The notes: a model not told the origin generated them from the sequence alone. Shown: positions 17,393-25,971, counted from the first letter of the stretch. The stretch: DNA of 64,000 bases from Mesotoga infera (GCF_900157305.1 NZ_LS974202.1:2901661-2965660); one strand, 5' to 3'. Program-made: numbers and translations.

Positions 17393-17848
17393 TCAGTTCT
17401 CCTCCAGGCTCTCTACACGAATCGCTATCTGTCCCCTGACACTTCCGGGAAGCTTTATGTCAACTTTGTACTCGCCCGTCTGCTTGATGTTCTCGGCCAG
17501 ATCTATATGTCGTCTATCGATCTCCAGCCCGAGAACGTTCTTTATGTGGGAGGCTATATCGGCCGAAGTCACCGCGCCGAAAAGCTTTCCGCTTGCGCCG
17601 GATTTCGCCTTTATTATGAAGTGGTGTTTCTGGAGGGTGCTGAGCAATTCCTCGCTCGCCTTCTTTATCCTGTCTTCTTTTTCCTCTTTTTTCTTCTTTT
17701 CGGAGTTTAACTTGGCCAGCTCGCCCTGAGTGGCTTCGATCGCCAGACCCCTGGGAATCAGGAAGTTCCTGCCATAACCGTCGGAAACGGTTTTCACTTC
17801 GCCGGCCTTTCCAACGTTCTGAACATCCTTCAGCAGTATGACCTTCAT
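17393..17848 (-). CDS. rplI: 50S ribosomal protein L9
   Basis: A 151-residue protein with the L9 N-terminal domain ([32 protein letters not shown]) recognisable in pieces: [13 protein letters not shown] and [13 protein letters not shown]. The central Lys/Glu helix ([12 protein letters not shown]) and the C-terminal domain follow. It binds 23S rRNA. It is the last gene of the rpsF-ssb-rpsR-rplI block but is separated from rpsR by an intrinsic terminator, so its expression depends on read-through or a separate start. Confidence 0.96.
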   Translation of the reverse strand: MKVILLKDVQNVGKAGEVKTVSDGYGRNFLIPRGLAIEATQGELAKLNSEKKKKEEKEDRIKKASEELLSTLQKHHFIIKAKSGASGKLFGAVTSADIASHIKNVLGLEIDRRHIDLAENIKQTGEYKVDIKLPGSVRGQIAIRVESLEEN

Positions 17849-17862
17849 AGAAACCCTCCTTT

Positions 17863-17887
17863 AAAAAAGGGAGGCTCCAGGCCTCCC
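17863..17887 (-). terminator. Intrinsic terminator between rpsR and rplI
   Basis: On the - strand: GGGAGGC, loop CTGGA, GCCTCCC, then TTTTTT. It lies in the 47-base gap between the rpsR stop and the rplI start, so it should end or thin out the rpsF-ssb-rpsR transcript. Confidence 0.8.
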
Positions 17888-17895
17888 GTTTTCGT

Positions 17896-18129
17896 TTATT
17901 CTTTGGTGTAAGGAAGCAAAGCCATGAACCTGGCACGTTGTATGGCTTCCTTGACCATCCTTTGATGCTTCGCGCAACTGCCCGTGATCCTCTTGGGTAT
18001 TATCTTGCCCTTTTCAGTCACGTACTCGCGCAGAAGGGATAAATTCTTGTAATCTATGTAGGTGGTCTTCGAGCCGCAGAGTCTGCACTTCTTCTTGCTT
18101 CTCATTCTTCTCCTATTGTCTCTTACCAT
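17896..18129 (-). CDS. rpsR: 30S ribosomal protein S18
   Basis: A 77-residue basic protein. It has the S18 core [16 protein letters not shown] and the downstream [11 protein letters not shown]. An N-terminal CRLCG ... (Cys pair) resembles the zinc-ribbon form of S18 seen in some bacteria. It lies 15 bases after ssb in the conserved rpsF-ssb-rpsR order. ATG 18129 follows AGGAGGA. Confidence 0.96.
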   Translation of the reverse strand: MVRDNRRRMRSKKKCRLCGSKTTYIDYKNLSLLREYVTEKGKIIPKRITGSCAKHQRMVKEAIQRARFMALLPYTKE

Positions 18130-18144
18130 GTCGTTCCTCCTGTA

Positions 18145-18600
18145 TCAAAACGGGATATCGTCGCCCGTATCTTCAGATTCACTGCCAAAAAAAGTAATAT
18201 CATCGTTTCCGGTGCTTCCAACCACGCTGTCCTCCTGCGGAGCCTTCTCAAATCCCCCGGTCGAAACGGCCTGGGCCTTAGTTTCCATGAAACGGACATT
18301 CGAGGCCACTACCTCGGCATTCGAACGCGACTCGCCTTCCTGTGTCTTCCACTTGTTTATTCTCAACGAGCCTTCCACGAGGATGAGCCGTCCCTTGGTC
18401 AGGTAGTTGGCGATGAACTCGGCCGTCTTGCCGAAGGCGACTATCCTTATGAAATCGGTGTTGTCGTTACCGGAAGAGGGTATATTTCTATCTACCGCGA
18501 GGGAAAAGGTCGCGATCTGAGTGCCGCTGGCGGCAAATTTGATTTCGGGATCCCGTGTTAGCCTGCCGATAAGAACGACATGATTGTAGCTGATAGACAT
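18145..18600 (-). CDS. ssb: Single-stranded DNA-binding protein
   Basis: A 151-residue SSB with one OB-fold (residues ~4-105; NHVVLIGRLTRDPE, then FIRIVAFGKTAEFIANYL) and an acidic, flexible C-terminus ending DDIPF, the tip that recruits repair and replication partners. It starts 1 base after the rpsF stop. The gene order rpsF-ssb-rpsR is strongly conserved in bacteria. Confidence 0.96.
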   Translation of the reverse strand: MSISYNHVVLIGRLTRDPEIKFAASGTQIATFSLAVDRNIPSSGNDNTDFIRIVAFGKTAEFIANYLTKGRLILVEGSLRINKWKTQEGESRSNAEVVASNVRFMETKAQAVSTGGFEKAPQEDSVVGSTGNDDITFFGSESEDTGDDIPF

Positions 18601-18601
18601 G

Positions 18602-19054
18602 TTATTCCTCCGTTTCCACAGTTTCTACGGTCTCTTCACTTACCGCTTCAGAACCTTCAACCACCGTGGACTCTACCGTATTTGTATCGGTCTGTCCTTC
18701 CGGAAGCTCTTCTTCGGAGGTCCCTTTCTTTAGAAGGGCCTTCTTTTCGGCCTTCTCTAGATCTTCTCTTCTGAAAGTCTGCCATCTGAAGATCTCCGGC
18801 GTGATTCCGTAGAACTTCTCGAGGATATCCACACTCTCCGAATCGGCCTTGAACTGAATAACGGTATAATCTCCTTCGGAAAAGCCTTTTGTTACCCTGT
18901 AAGCCAGCTTCCTGATACCCCATCTGTCGAACTTCTCGATTGTACCGCCCACACGTTCGACGATGTAGTCTCTCACCTTTTCGGCCATCGAATTTCTGCT
19001 TTCCTCATCGAGCCTAGGTGAGACGATGAACATTGTTTCGTAGATCCTTATCAT
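18602..19054 (-). CDS. rpsF: 30S ribosomal protein S6 with acidic C-terminal extension
   Basis: A 150-residue protein. Residues 1-100 are S6 (RIYETMFIVSPRLDEE, WGIRKLAYRVTKGFSEGDYTV). Residues ~105-150 are a Glu/Thr/Val-rich acidic tail longer than in the short forms of the family. S6 binds S18 and 16S rRNA in the 30S platform. It is the first gene of the operon, with ATG 19054 after GGAGGC and a good promoter 66 bases upstream. Confidence 0.95.
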   Translation of the reverse strand: MIRIYETMFIVSPRLDEESRNSMAEKVRDYIVERVGGTIEKFDRWGIRKLAYRVTKGFSEGDYTVIQFKADSESVDILEKFYGITPEIFRWQTFRREDLEKAEKKALLKKGTSEEELPEGQTDTNTVESTVVEGSEAVSEETVETVETEE

Positions 19055-19119
19055 TTATTGCCTCCTCCCTTGGACTGTGGCCCTGCCTTTAAGGCAAAGC
19101 GGGAATTTCAACGCATTGA

Positions 19120-19147
19120 ATTATAACATACCACCGGAATACTGCAA
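19120..19147 (-). promoter_or_regulatory. Promoter of the rpsF-ssb-rpsR operon
   Basis: On the - strand TTGCAG (19147-19142), a 16-base spacer and a perfect TATAAT (19125-19120). The distance to the rpsF start is 65 bases, which leaves room for a leader that could bind S6:S18. It shares the divergent gap with the flavodoxin operon promoter. Confidence 0.7.
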
Positions 19148-19234
19148 GAGAAGTTTTCTTTTCAAAGGAAAGGCTATCGGAATGAAGATTTTTCCTTCCC
19201 GAAACACAGTGGGGGAGAGATAGAATTAAACTCG

Positions 19235-19257
19235 TGTCATAATATGAACAATGTTCA
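19235..19257 (+). promoter_or_regulatory. Extended -10 promoter with TetR-type operator
   Basis: TGTCATAAT (19235-19243) is an extended -10 element. The palindrome TGAACA-A-TGTTCA (19245-19257) follows at once and would cover the transcription start. The operon encodes a TetR regulator as its second gene, so autoregulation by that protein is the simplest reading (inference). Confidence 0.5.
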
Positions 19258-19285
19258 ATATATTTACAACACGGGAGGAACTACA

Positions 19286-19759
19286 ATGAGTACAGTCATA
19301 ATTTTTGCCAGCAAAAGCGGAACTGCGGAAAAGTGTTCCAAAATGCTCTCAGAAAAACTGCCCGGAGAAGTGAAAGTGATCGATATCGGGAAAAATCCAA
19401 ACCCCGATTTTTCCGATTACGACAACGTCATAATCGGAGCCTCTGTCAGGGCAGGACAGATACAGAAGGCGATCAAAGAATTCGTCGGCAAAAACCTCGA
19501 CTCTCTCAAGTCGAAAAGCGTTGGTGTCTTTCTCTGCATGGGCGGCGACAGATCGCAGTTCGATGAGTACCTGAAGCAGAACTTTCCGGGCGAGTTTCTT
19601 GATGCGTGCAAGGCAAAAGGCTTTTTCGGCGGAGAGTTCAACATGGAACGCCTCGGCTTCTTTTCCAGGACTATTGTCAAGGCCCTCTCGAAGGGAAAGC
19701 CGATCCCGAAGCTTTTCGAGGAAAATATTCAGGCATTCGCCGATTCCTTCAAAAAGTGA
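19286..19759 (+). CDS. Flavodoxin-domain protein (HemG/Flavodoxin_5-like)
   Basis: About 157 residues. The N-terminal FASKSGTAEKC is the FMN phosphate loop, and DYDNVIIGASVRAGQ and GVFLCMGGD are the typical second and third strands. The family includes menaquinone-dependent protoporphyrinogen oxidase (HemG) and oxygen- or stress-related flavodoxins. No heme genes are nearby, so a general redox role is safer. ATG 19286 follows GGGAGGA by 6 bases. The gene is in one operon with a TetR regulator and an FMN-binding membrane protein. Confidence 0.85.
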   Translation: MSTVIIFASKSGTAEKCSKMLSEKLPGEVKVIDIGKNPNPDFSDYDNVIIGASVRAGQIQKAIKEFVGKNLDSLKSKSVGVFLCMGGDRSQFDEYLKQNFPGEFLDACKAKGFFGGEFNMERLGFFSRTIVKALSKGKPIPKLFEENIQAFADSFKK

Positions 19760-19768
19760 GGTGATCTG

Positions 19769-20368
19769 GTGAAGGGAAGTGATATCCGTCGCGAAAGAAA
19801 CAGGGAGTATTTTATAAAGGCGGCACGCCGGATAATTGAAGAGGGCGGAATCAAGGCCCTTAATATCAGGAAAGTCAGCGAGCTGGCGGGATACTCTCCG
19901 GCCTCGGTTTACAATTACTTCGGGAGTATGGACGGTCTGATCGGTGCAGTAAAGGACAGTTACGCCTTGGACGCTATGGAATACATAAGCGCCCGCCTGA
20001 CCGATAATATGACTCCCCTGGAAAGGCTGGAAAACAGCTACCGATATTTCGCGGAATACTTTCTAGATAGACCGGAGATCTTCAAACTGATTTTCATGAG
20101 CGGATCTTGGAAAGGGCTCGATCAGGAGAACACACCCAATTTCACCGAAATGGCACGACAGAGAATGGACCTCTTTCATTCGGTGATGAAAAACCACAAC
20201 GTGGGGGAAGCGGTTCTCGCCAGAGTCGAGAATATACTCTCTTCGATGCTGTTTGGCAACCTGTATTTTCGTAACTTCGGTCTGATGGAGGTTGATCGAG
20301 AGACCATTCTTGAAAATGTATCGGGGAACGTATCTTTCGTTATGGACATTCTGGGAGGAAGTAAATGA
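19769..20368 (+). CDS. TetR family transcriptional regulator
   Basis: About 199 residues. The N-terminal HTH (residues ~10-55) shows the TetR pattern: ARRIIEEGGIKALNIRKVSELAGYSPASVYNYFGSMDGL. The C-terminal ligand-binding domain has no recognisable specificity. GTG 19769 lies 3 bases after the site GAGGTGAT. The palindrome at 19245-19257 in front of the operon is its likely operator. The ligand is unknown; the neighbours suggest a redox-active or toxic compound. Confidence 0.92.
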   Translation: MKGSDIRRERNREYFIKAARRIIEEGGIKALNIRKVSELAGYSPASVYNYFGSMDGLIGAVKDSYALDAMEYISARLTDNMTPLERLENSYRYFAEYFLDRPEIFKLIFMSGSWKGLDQENTPNFTEMARQRMDLFHSVMKNHNVGEAVLARVENILSSMLFGNLYFRNFGLMEVDRETILENVSGNVSFVMDILGGSK

Positions 20369-20778
20369 GAAAAAGCAAATTGCTGATCAGGATACTGGCG
20401 GTTATTGCAGTGATTGTAGCGGTGGCGATCGTCGTGTTCGTGACAGTGATAATTCCAAAACTCGAGGAAGGTCTCAAGGTGCTGGATACCATCGAGTTTG
20501 GCAGCCTAGATCTGGCATCTATAAATGATGGAAATTACGAGGGTAGCTACAGTGCCGGAATCGTAAAGGCCACCGTGAGGGTGAAAGTCGAAAATCACAC
20601 CATAACTGATATAGATATCCTCAAACATGACAACGGGAAGGGAAAGGCGGCCGAAGCGATAACTTCGGATGTAATAAAGAACCAGTCGGTTCAGGTAGAT
20701 GTTGTAACCGGCGCGACTTACAGCAGCAAAGTTATATTGAAGGCTATCGAAAACGCCCTGACCTCTTCCCGCCAGTAA
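20365..20778 (+). CDS. Membrane-anchored FMN-binding domain protein
   Basis: A 137-residue protein with one N-terminal membrane helix (~8-30) and an outer FMN_bind domain. The motif TGATYSS (Thr115-Ser121) matches the attachment sequence for covalently bound FMN in Rnf/Nqr-type and related flavoproteins, with Thr118 the likely linkage residue. The start overlaps the TetR stop (ATGA). With the flavodoxin it suggests an electron-transfer chain across the membrane. An ApbE flavin transferase would be needed for attachment and is not in this window. Confidence 0.85.
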   Translation: MRKSKLLIRILAVIAVIVAVAIVVFVTVIIPKLEEGLKVLDTIEFGSLDLASINDGNYEGSYSAGIVKATVRVKVENHTITDIDILKHDNGKGKAAEAITSDVIKNQSVQVDVVTGATYSSKVILKAIENALTSSRQ

Positions 20779-20797
20779 AAACGGGGGAGAAGCCTTT

Positions 20798-20832
20798 AAA
20801 AAGAGTCCGCCACGGCAGATGTGCGGACTCTT
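20798..20832 (-). terminator. Hairpin terminator (mainly - strand)
   Basis: 10-bp stem AAGAGTCCGC / GCGGACTCTT (20801-20810 with 20823-20832) with a 12-base loop. On the - strand a run of five T follows, so it should end transcription of the gene at 20907-21401. It may also serve the convergent FMN-binding gene. Confidence 0.6.
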
Positions 20833-20906
20833 ATCGACTTTATCAGGCTTTAAGACAGGTACGTTTAAAACTCTTCACCGGTGAGCGACACCGGTTGAAC
20901 GCCGGT

Positions 20907-21401
20907 CTAAAAGCTGTAACCGAGAGCCAGATACGGCCTGGCGAAGGGAACCGTGTTAAGTGGTTCGAGTATCCAATAACCGTCGAAACCCCCATCAAGC
21001 ATGAACTTACCGATGTAAGAGCCGAAGCCTATCCTCGAATAGAGAGGTGTGCCCTGAGGCTTTCTGGAACCTTCGATTATCTGGAAAATATGGTTCAGCG
21101 ACCAGTACAGTTGCAGCCGGACGTAGAAGTTGTTGAAGACGCCCGGAGTGGCGACCAGCCCGATGTAGGAGTGGTCGGGGATGCTGAACCCCTTCACCAC
21201 GAAACTGGACCAGTTGAAGGAGAAGATGTAGGACTGCACCACGCCCCTGATTAGAGGCGTCCCCACCGACAGCTCGGCGAAGACTGGCGTTTCCACCGAA
21301 CCGGAGGACATGTCGAGATTGACACCTATTCCAACGTTGAATGCGATCGAAAACACCATTGCCGATAGTACCAGCACCGAAATTAGCGTCAGCTTTTTCA
21401 C
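20907..21401 (-). CDS. Secreted hypothetical protein, beta-barrel-like
   Basis: A 164-residue protein with an N-terminal signal peptide (LTLISVLVLSAMVFSIAF). The mature part alternates hydrophobic and polar residues, is rich in Phe/Tyr/Gly, and ends in Phe (LALGYSF), all features of small outer-membrane beta-barrels. I do not recognise a family. It ends before a good terminator and is preceded by the methyltransferase gene 23 bases upstream on the same strand. Confidence 0.7.
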   Translation of the reverse strand: MKKLTLISVLVLSAMVFSIAFNVGIGVNLDMSSGSVETPVFAELSVGTPLIRGVVQSYIFSFNWSSFVVKGFSIPDHSYIGLVATPGVFNNFYVRLQLYWSLNHIFQIIEGSRKPQGTPLYSRIGFGSYIGKFMLDGGFDGYWILEPLNTVPFARPYLALGYSF

Positions 21402-21423
21402 TACGAAACCCCCTTCAAAATCT

Positions 21424-22233
21424 TCAAAATGAGTTGTTTCCTTCGTTGCGATAACCAGTCGAGAAGATCGTAGGAAGATCGAACTCCCTTCTCTCGACCT
21501 TTATGCCCCAGATTTGCGTGTAGCTTTTCTTACCGATCACGAGCCCTCCGGCCATATCGTTCTCGATTCTCTTCATGCCCCTCTCGAAAGCCTCGTCGGA
21601 AATTAGTCTGAGGGCGGAGTAAGCCTTTTCTCTGTACTGTTCGTAATGCTGGTTCTTGAACTCGAAATTGGTCTTGACCTTTGTCGTGTAGATCCCTTCG
21701 AAGCCTGCCCGTTTCATGGCGTTCATTATGGCCGAGTTGCCCGGGTATCTCTTTCTGTCAATCTCCAGAACCTCCGGAAAATAATGTGTCAGTGTTCTGT
21801 CCTCGATATCCTGGCAGGAATCGGTGACGGTTAGAACGTTACCGTCGTACGTCAGGACTCTGTAACTCTCCCTGAAAAGGGTGTCCAGTTCGGAGAGGTA
21901 GTGAACCAGGTTAATATTGAAGACGAAGTCGAAACTGTTGTCCCCGTATGGGAAAGGTTCCTGAGCATCGCCGACGATCAGTTCAAGGCTAGGGTTCTTT
22001 TGTCTCGCTTCTTTTATCATGTTTTGACTTATGTCGAAACCGTAGCCGCGGGCATTGAGAAGCTCGGAAAGTATCGAAAGATAATCTGCAGGCCCGCATC
22101 CCACTTCGAGAATGTTATTGGCGTAACGTACTCTTTTGAAGATATGCTCGATCAATTTTTCGTTGGGGTATCTGAATTGCGCATAAGTCTGCGCAATCTG
22201 GTCGAACGGAAAAGCCTTGTCGTTTCTGCTCAT
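21424..22233 (-). CDS. SAM-dependent methyltransferase (class I)
   Basis: A 269-residue protein. The SAM-binding motif I is ILEVGCGPADYL (residues ~38-49); motif II (GYGFDISQNMI) and motif III/IV (DNSFDFVFNINLVHYL) follow. This is a Methyltransf_11-type fold. No substrate-defining domain is visible; small molecule or quinone methylation are options. It has its own promoter (22249-22277). Confidence 0.85.
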   Translation of the reverse strand: MSRNDKAFPFDQIAQTYAQFRYPNEKLIEHIFKRVRYANNILEVGCGPADYLSILSELLNARGYGFDISQNMIKEARQKNPSLELIVGDAQEPFPYGDNSFDFVFNINLVHYLSELDTLFRESYRVLTYDGNVLTVTDSCQDIEDRTLTHYFPEVLEIDRKRYPGNSAIMNAMKRAGFEGIYTTKVKTNFEFKNQHYEQYREKAYSALRLISDEAFERGMKRIENDMAGGLVIGKKSYTQIWGIKVERREFDLPTIFSTGYRNEGNNSF

Positions 22234-22248
22234 TCAATTCACCTCTAG

Positions 22249-22277
22249 CTTATAGTGTAACAGAATTACCGGTTCAA
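22249..22277 (-). promoter_or_regulatory. Promoter of the methyltransferase gene
   Basis: On the - strand TTGAAC (22277-22272), a 17-base spacer, and TATAAG (22254-22249). The -10 lies 16 bases from the start codon at 22233, so the mRNA leader is short. Confidence 0.55.
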
Positions 22278-22421
22278 AGAATTGGAATTGAGGTGTCTTT
22301 CCAACGGCGATTCCGACCTCTATCTCATTAGTCATTGTATAATCAACACGAAGGAACGAATCTCGTTTCCATATTTGTTCTATTTCTGTTTGATTATGAC
22401 ATTTCATGAGGAGTGGTACGA

Positions 22422-23309
22422 ATGTCTTCAAACATAGTTATCATTACCGGCATGTCGGGCGCCGGCAAGTCTTCGGCCATAGACGTGCTGGAGGATTTCG
22501 GCTTCTTCTGCATGGACAACGTTCCCCCGGCAATGATCGAGCAACTCGTAGGTATGATAGAAGAGCACTCGGTCGAAAAAAGCGCCTTCGTTATAGATAT
22601 AAGGACGGCAAAAAAATTCGGGGGTATGGAGAAGCTTCGTAATAGTCTGCTGGCGCTGAAAGAAAGGGGGATCAACATACTATCGATCTTTCTCGACGCC
22701 GATGATGACGTACTGTATTACCGTTACCAGAAAACCAGGAGAGCCCATCCTCTCCAGCAGGAACAGGAGCTGGAAAAGGCTATACAAAAAGAGCGGAGTA
22801 TAATGAATCAATTGAAAGGTAGTTGTGACTATACTCTTGACACCTCAACTATGGACATGAAAGAGATGAAGGAAGCCATAATCTCCATCATCCACAACCG
22901 CGGTTACAAATTGCCGCCTATGAGAGTCGAAATCGAAAGCTTCTCTTACAACCAGGGCATACCACACGATGCAAACCTCATCTTCGATGTGAGGTTCCTT
23001 CCCAACCCCTACTACTATGAAAACCTCGCAGAGCTTACTGGAATGGACAGGGAGGTCCAGGAATATCTGGAAACTTTTCCGGGAATGGAAAAGTACTTCC
23101 AGGCAGTCCTCAACCTCTGCAAAATGACCATTGAAGGTTTCGCAGGAAGCGGGAGGAACTCGGTCAAAATAGCGGTGGGCTGCACCGGTGGCCGCCACAG
23201 ATCGGTATATATAGCCGAAAGACTCTACAAGGCTTTGAAATCGCCGGACCTGAAACTCTCGATAGACCACAGAGAACAGAAAAAACACCGGAACGGCAGC
23301 GAGATTTGA
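22422..23309 (+). CDS. rapZ: RapZ-like RNase adapter / nucleotide-binding protein
   Basis: About 295 residues. The Walker A motif GMSGAGKSS (residues 10-18) is followed by the RapZ/YvcJ family blocks: GFFCMDNVPP, YRYQKTRRAHPL, GIPHDANLIFDVRFLPNP, and the C-terminal GCTGGRHRSVYIAE. In E. coli RapZ steers RNase E to a small RNA; in other bacteria the role is less clear. ATG 22422 has GAGGAG 8 bases upstream, better than GTG 22413. It stands alone here, whereas in many bacteria it is followed by yvcK and whiA. Confidence 0.93.
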   Translation: MSSNIVIITGMSGAGKSSAIDVLEDFGFFCMDNVPPAMIEQLVGMIEEHSVEKSAFVIDIRTAKKFGGMEKLRNSLLALKERGINILSIFLDADDDVLYYRYQKTRRAHPLQQEQELEKAIQKERSIMNQLKGSCDYTLDTSTMDMKEMKEAIISIIHNRGYKLPPMRVEIESFSYNQGIPHDANLIFDVRFLPNPYYYENLAELTGMDREVQEYLETFPGMEKYFQAVLNLCKMTIEGFAGSGRNSVKIAVGCTGGRHRSVYIAERLYKALKSPDLKLSIDHREQKKHRNGSEI

Positions 23310-24033
23310 GGAAAGGAGAAAAAGAGAGCCTCCGAGAGTACGCTCCGCTCGCAAGGGCGAGAGCGGAAAACGCGAGAAAAAGAACGTTGAGAGTACGCTC
23401 CGCTTACGAGAAAGCCAGAATTCTCTTTTTCCCTCTCTTCCTCTCTCCTAATCTCGAGTCTTTTACCAAGAACCCGTACGCGAAGCGTCGGAAAGAACAA
23501 CCGCTCTTACATAATCCCAAATTCAGTTAACACCTTAACACAAACCCTGTTCACGCTTCGCTTTTTACCCGGTTTTTTACACATTTCATTCACCCGACCT
23601 ATTGTTTGACCCTCTCTCGCAAGTATCCTCATAAAAACGATCTCAGAACTTCGTACGCTATGCTTATTGTCGCATCACTTTGCGTTTCTTCGATTTGGGT
23701 TAACTCCATTTTGCGGAGTATCCCGATCGGTTTATTCTGTTTCGTCGATCCGCCCCTTAGAACTTTAATGACACGCATTAACTTCAGCGTAATTTCATCT
23801 CGTCGGAGCGATTGTATACCATCTGCGTCCCTTTTTCTTTCCTGTTCTAGCTTTTAGACTTATTTTGAATAATTCCTGTACAGTTTACATCGACCCGACA
23901 GAAAAAAGGTCGATCGACTTTCAGTAAATGGCATTATTTGCTACCGGCAGAATGCCCGGGACAGCCCTGGTCCGCTTGACTCCTCCTAAAAGAAATCTTT
24001 TACCGAGGGCGCTGGGCGGGGTTCAGGAGCGAT
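23310..24033. other. Non-coding region between rapZ and the CRISPR promoter (leader side)
   Basis: No credible gene. The first ~220 bases are purine-rich and hold a 16-base direct repeat (23334-23349 and 23389-23404). The next 350 bases are pyrimidine-rich on the + strand. From about 23860 the sequence is a candidate CRISPR leader, ending in the strong promoter at 24034. Short frames here look accidental. Confidence 0.6.
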
Positions 24034-24063
24034 TTGACTTTACCCCCTGTAATCCTGTATAAT
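24034..24063 (+). promoter_or_regulatory. Promoter of the CRISPR array
   Basis: TTGACT (24034-24039), an 18-base spacer, and a perfect TATAAT (24058-24063). A start near 24070 would give a precursor RNA only about 10 bases long before the first repeat at 24081. This fixes the leader side and the + direction of transcription. Confidence 0.8.
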
Positions 24064-24080
24064 TTTTTGTAATAAAGGCT

Positions 24081-25494
24081 GTTGAGCGAGAACCATAGTG
24101 GGATGGAAACGGGGAACAAGTAACTGTATTCCCCGTTGAGCGAGAAGTTGAGCGAGAACCATAGTGGGATGGAAACTTGATTGAAACTTTTCCTTCCTGC
24201 TGCCAGAAGCGAGTTGAGCGAGAACCATAGTGGGATGGAAACGTTAGTTTTTTGAATTTTCTTGTTGTTTCAGTCTTAGTTGAGCGAGAACCATAGTGGG
24301 ATGGAAACAGGTATGATATTAACCTCTATTCTAACCTCTATGAGTTGAGCGAGAACCATAGTGGGATGGAAACATATCTAGCTCCTTTAGGTCGAAGAAC
24401 AACGTTTCTTCGTTGAGCGAGAACCATAGTGGGATGGAAACACCTTGAACGGCGTCCCGACCAGGACGTTATTTCTGGTTGAGCGAGAACCATAGTGGGA
24501 TGGAAACAGCGTGGAACGTAGATCATTTCTATGATGTCGTTTTGTTGAGCGAGAACCATAGTGGGATGGAAACGAATACAGGCCTCTCCAAGTGTAGCCA
24601 ACTTTACTTGTTGAGCGAGAACCATAGTGGGATGGAAACAAATCCGACTATTGACACTAGTAAAAAACTGTTTGTTGAGCGAGAACCATAGTGGGATGGA
24701 AACGAAAAAAGTTAGCAAAGGCGTTGGAGGATCAGGACTCGTTGAGCGAGAACCATAGTGGGATGGAAACCTTTTGTCCAGAACTCGGGGTTATCGACTG
24801 GGTTATGTTGAGCGAGAACCATAGTGGGATGGAAACTCACTAGAAGCAAGACCAATCATCTTCATTTTCCGTTGAGCGAGAACCATAGTGGGATGGAAAC
24901 TTGCGATGTACGCAGCCATAGCGGAGAAATACTCAGGTTGAGCGAGAACCATAGTGGGATGGAAACAAAGTGTGGCCTCTTGTCCACCACTAAGTTATTA
25001 AAGTTGAGCGAGAACCATAGTGGGATGGAAACCCATTAATATCGGACAATCTAATTTTTTTGCATATTGGTTGAGCGAGAACCATAGTGGGATGGAAACA
25101 GAGACTCGTGGTAGTCCTTCTCTGTTCTCGAGATGGTTGAGCGAGAACCATAGTGGGATGGAAACAATTACGAACCATAAGTACATTTCCGTCCAACCGC
25201 TCAGTTGAGCGAGAACCATAGTGGGATGGAAACAGATAACCGTTGTTCAATATCAAAATTGCTGAGTTGAGCGAGAACCATAGTGGGATGGAAACGCTTA
25301 AACACTGAAAGGCTGATCTTTTCTGCCATTCTCGTTGAGCGAGAACCATAGTGGGATGGAAACGAATAAGTAGACAAAACTTGGGGTGTAGGTCGAGTTG
25401 AGCGAGAACCATAGTGGGATGGAAACAGAAAACTTGGAGTCCTTCGACTCCAATTATGTTTCCTGTTGAGCGAGAACCATAGTGGGATGATAAG
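24081..25494 (+). CRISPR. Main CRISPR array: 22 repeats of 30 bp, 21 spacers
   Basis: The 30-base repeat begins GTTGAGCGAGAACC and ends GTGGGATGGAAAC. I count 21 perfect copies, starting at 24081, 24147, 24213, 24279, 24344, 24412, 24478, 24544, 24610, 24674, 24741, 24807, 24871, 24937, 25003, 25070, 25136, 25204, 25266, 25334 and 25397, plus a terminal copy at 25465 whose last five bases are ATAAG in place of GAAAC. Spacers are 32-38 bases long. The 3' end ATGGAAAC resembles the 5' handle of type I-B and III crRNAs (ATTGAAAC), agreeing with the promoter on the left. The degenerate last repeat marks the old, leader-distal end. No cas gene is in the window. Confidence 0.98.
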
Positions 25495-25744
25495 AGCGGT
25501 TGTTGGTTATTCGTTGTTGGTTCCTGGTAAGAACGAGATCCCGTATAGGAGCACTACGGGATGACAGTATTGGTGTACTGCGGGATGACAGCCCCTTCCC
25601 GTCATGCCGGACCTGATCCGGCATCTCCGCTCTTTCCTCTACCATGAACCAGGAACGAGGAACCCGGACTCGCAGCATCGGAACGAGAAACTGCACGAAG
25701 GACGGGTCCATGATCTGGGACGAACAACGAAGGACGGCTCTTCT
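25490..25744. repeat. Dispersed repeat element, copy A (intron-free), between CRISPR blocks
   Basis: About 255 bases running from the broken repeat at 25465 to the next repeat-like unit. It contains palindromes GATCCCGT ... ACGGGAT (25537-25562) and ATGCCGG ... CCGGCAT (25603-25624). It is nearly the same as copy B (25967-26104 joined to 28040-28158), and its right part recurs at about 43633-43701. No coding potential is seen. It preserves the empty insertion site of the group II intron at 25625/25626 or an equivalent position. Confidence 0.85.
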
Positions 25745-25971
25745 GAGCGAGAACCATAGTGGGATGGAAATTGCTTGAATCTCTGATGAAGGCTCGCCTT
25801 GAAGTCGTTGAGCGAGAACCATAGTGGGATGGAAACCATAGTTGCAGGGCAACGGAATTATCGTGTAGCTTTTGTTGAGCGAGAACCATAGTGGGATGGA
25901 AACGTATGGTGTTTCGCCTACGACCATTCTCTCGGTGTTCTGTTGAGCGAGAACCATAGTGGGATGATAAG
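25742..25971 (+). CRISPR. Satellite CRISPR block 2: 4 repeat units, 3 spacers
   Basis: Repeat units at 25742 (first two bases TC in place of GT and last base T in place of C), 25807, 25874, and 25942 (last five bases ATAAG). The three spacers are 35, 37 and 38 bases and differ from those of the main array. Both edges show the same junctions with the dispersed element as the other blocks, so this looks like a piece of a once longer array. Confidence 0.93.

Noticed and set aside
23310..24033. A possible cas gene or structured RNA between rapZ and the array
   Set aside because: No ORF with a Cas motif and no fold I can support; only direct repeats and a leader-like stretch were seen.
24040..25412. 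Several - strand and + strand ORFs across the CRISPR array with repeated motifs such as FHPTMVLAQ and LSENHSGMET
   Set aside because: They are translations of the CRISPR repeat in different frames; the repeat period explains the pattern.
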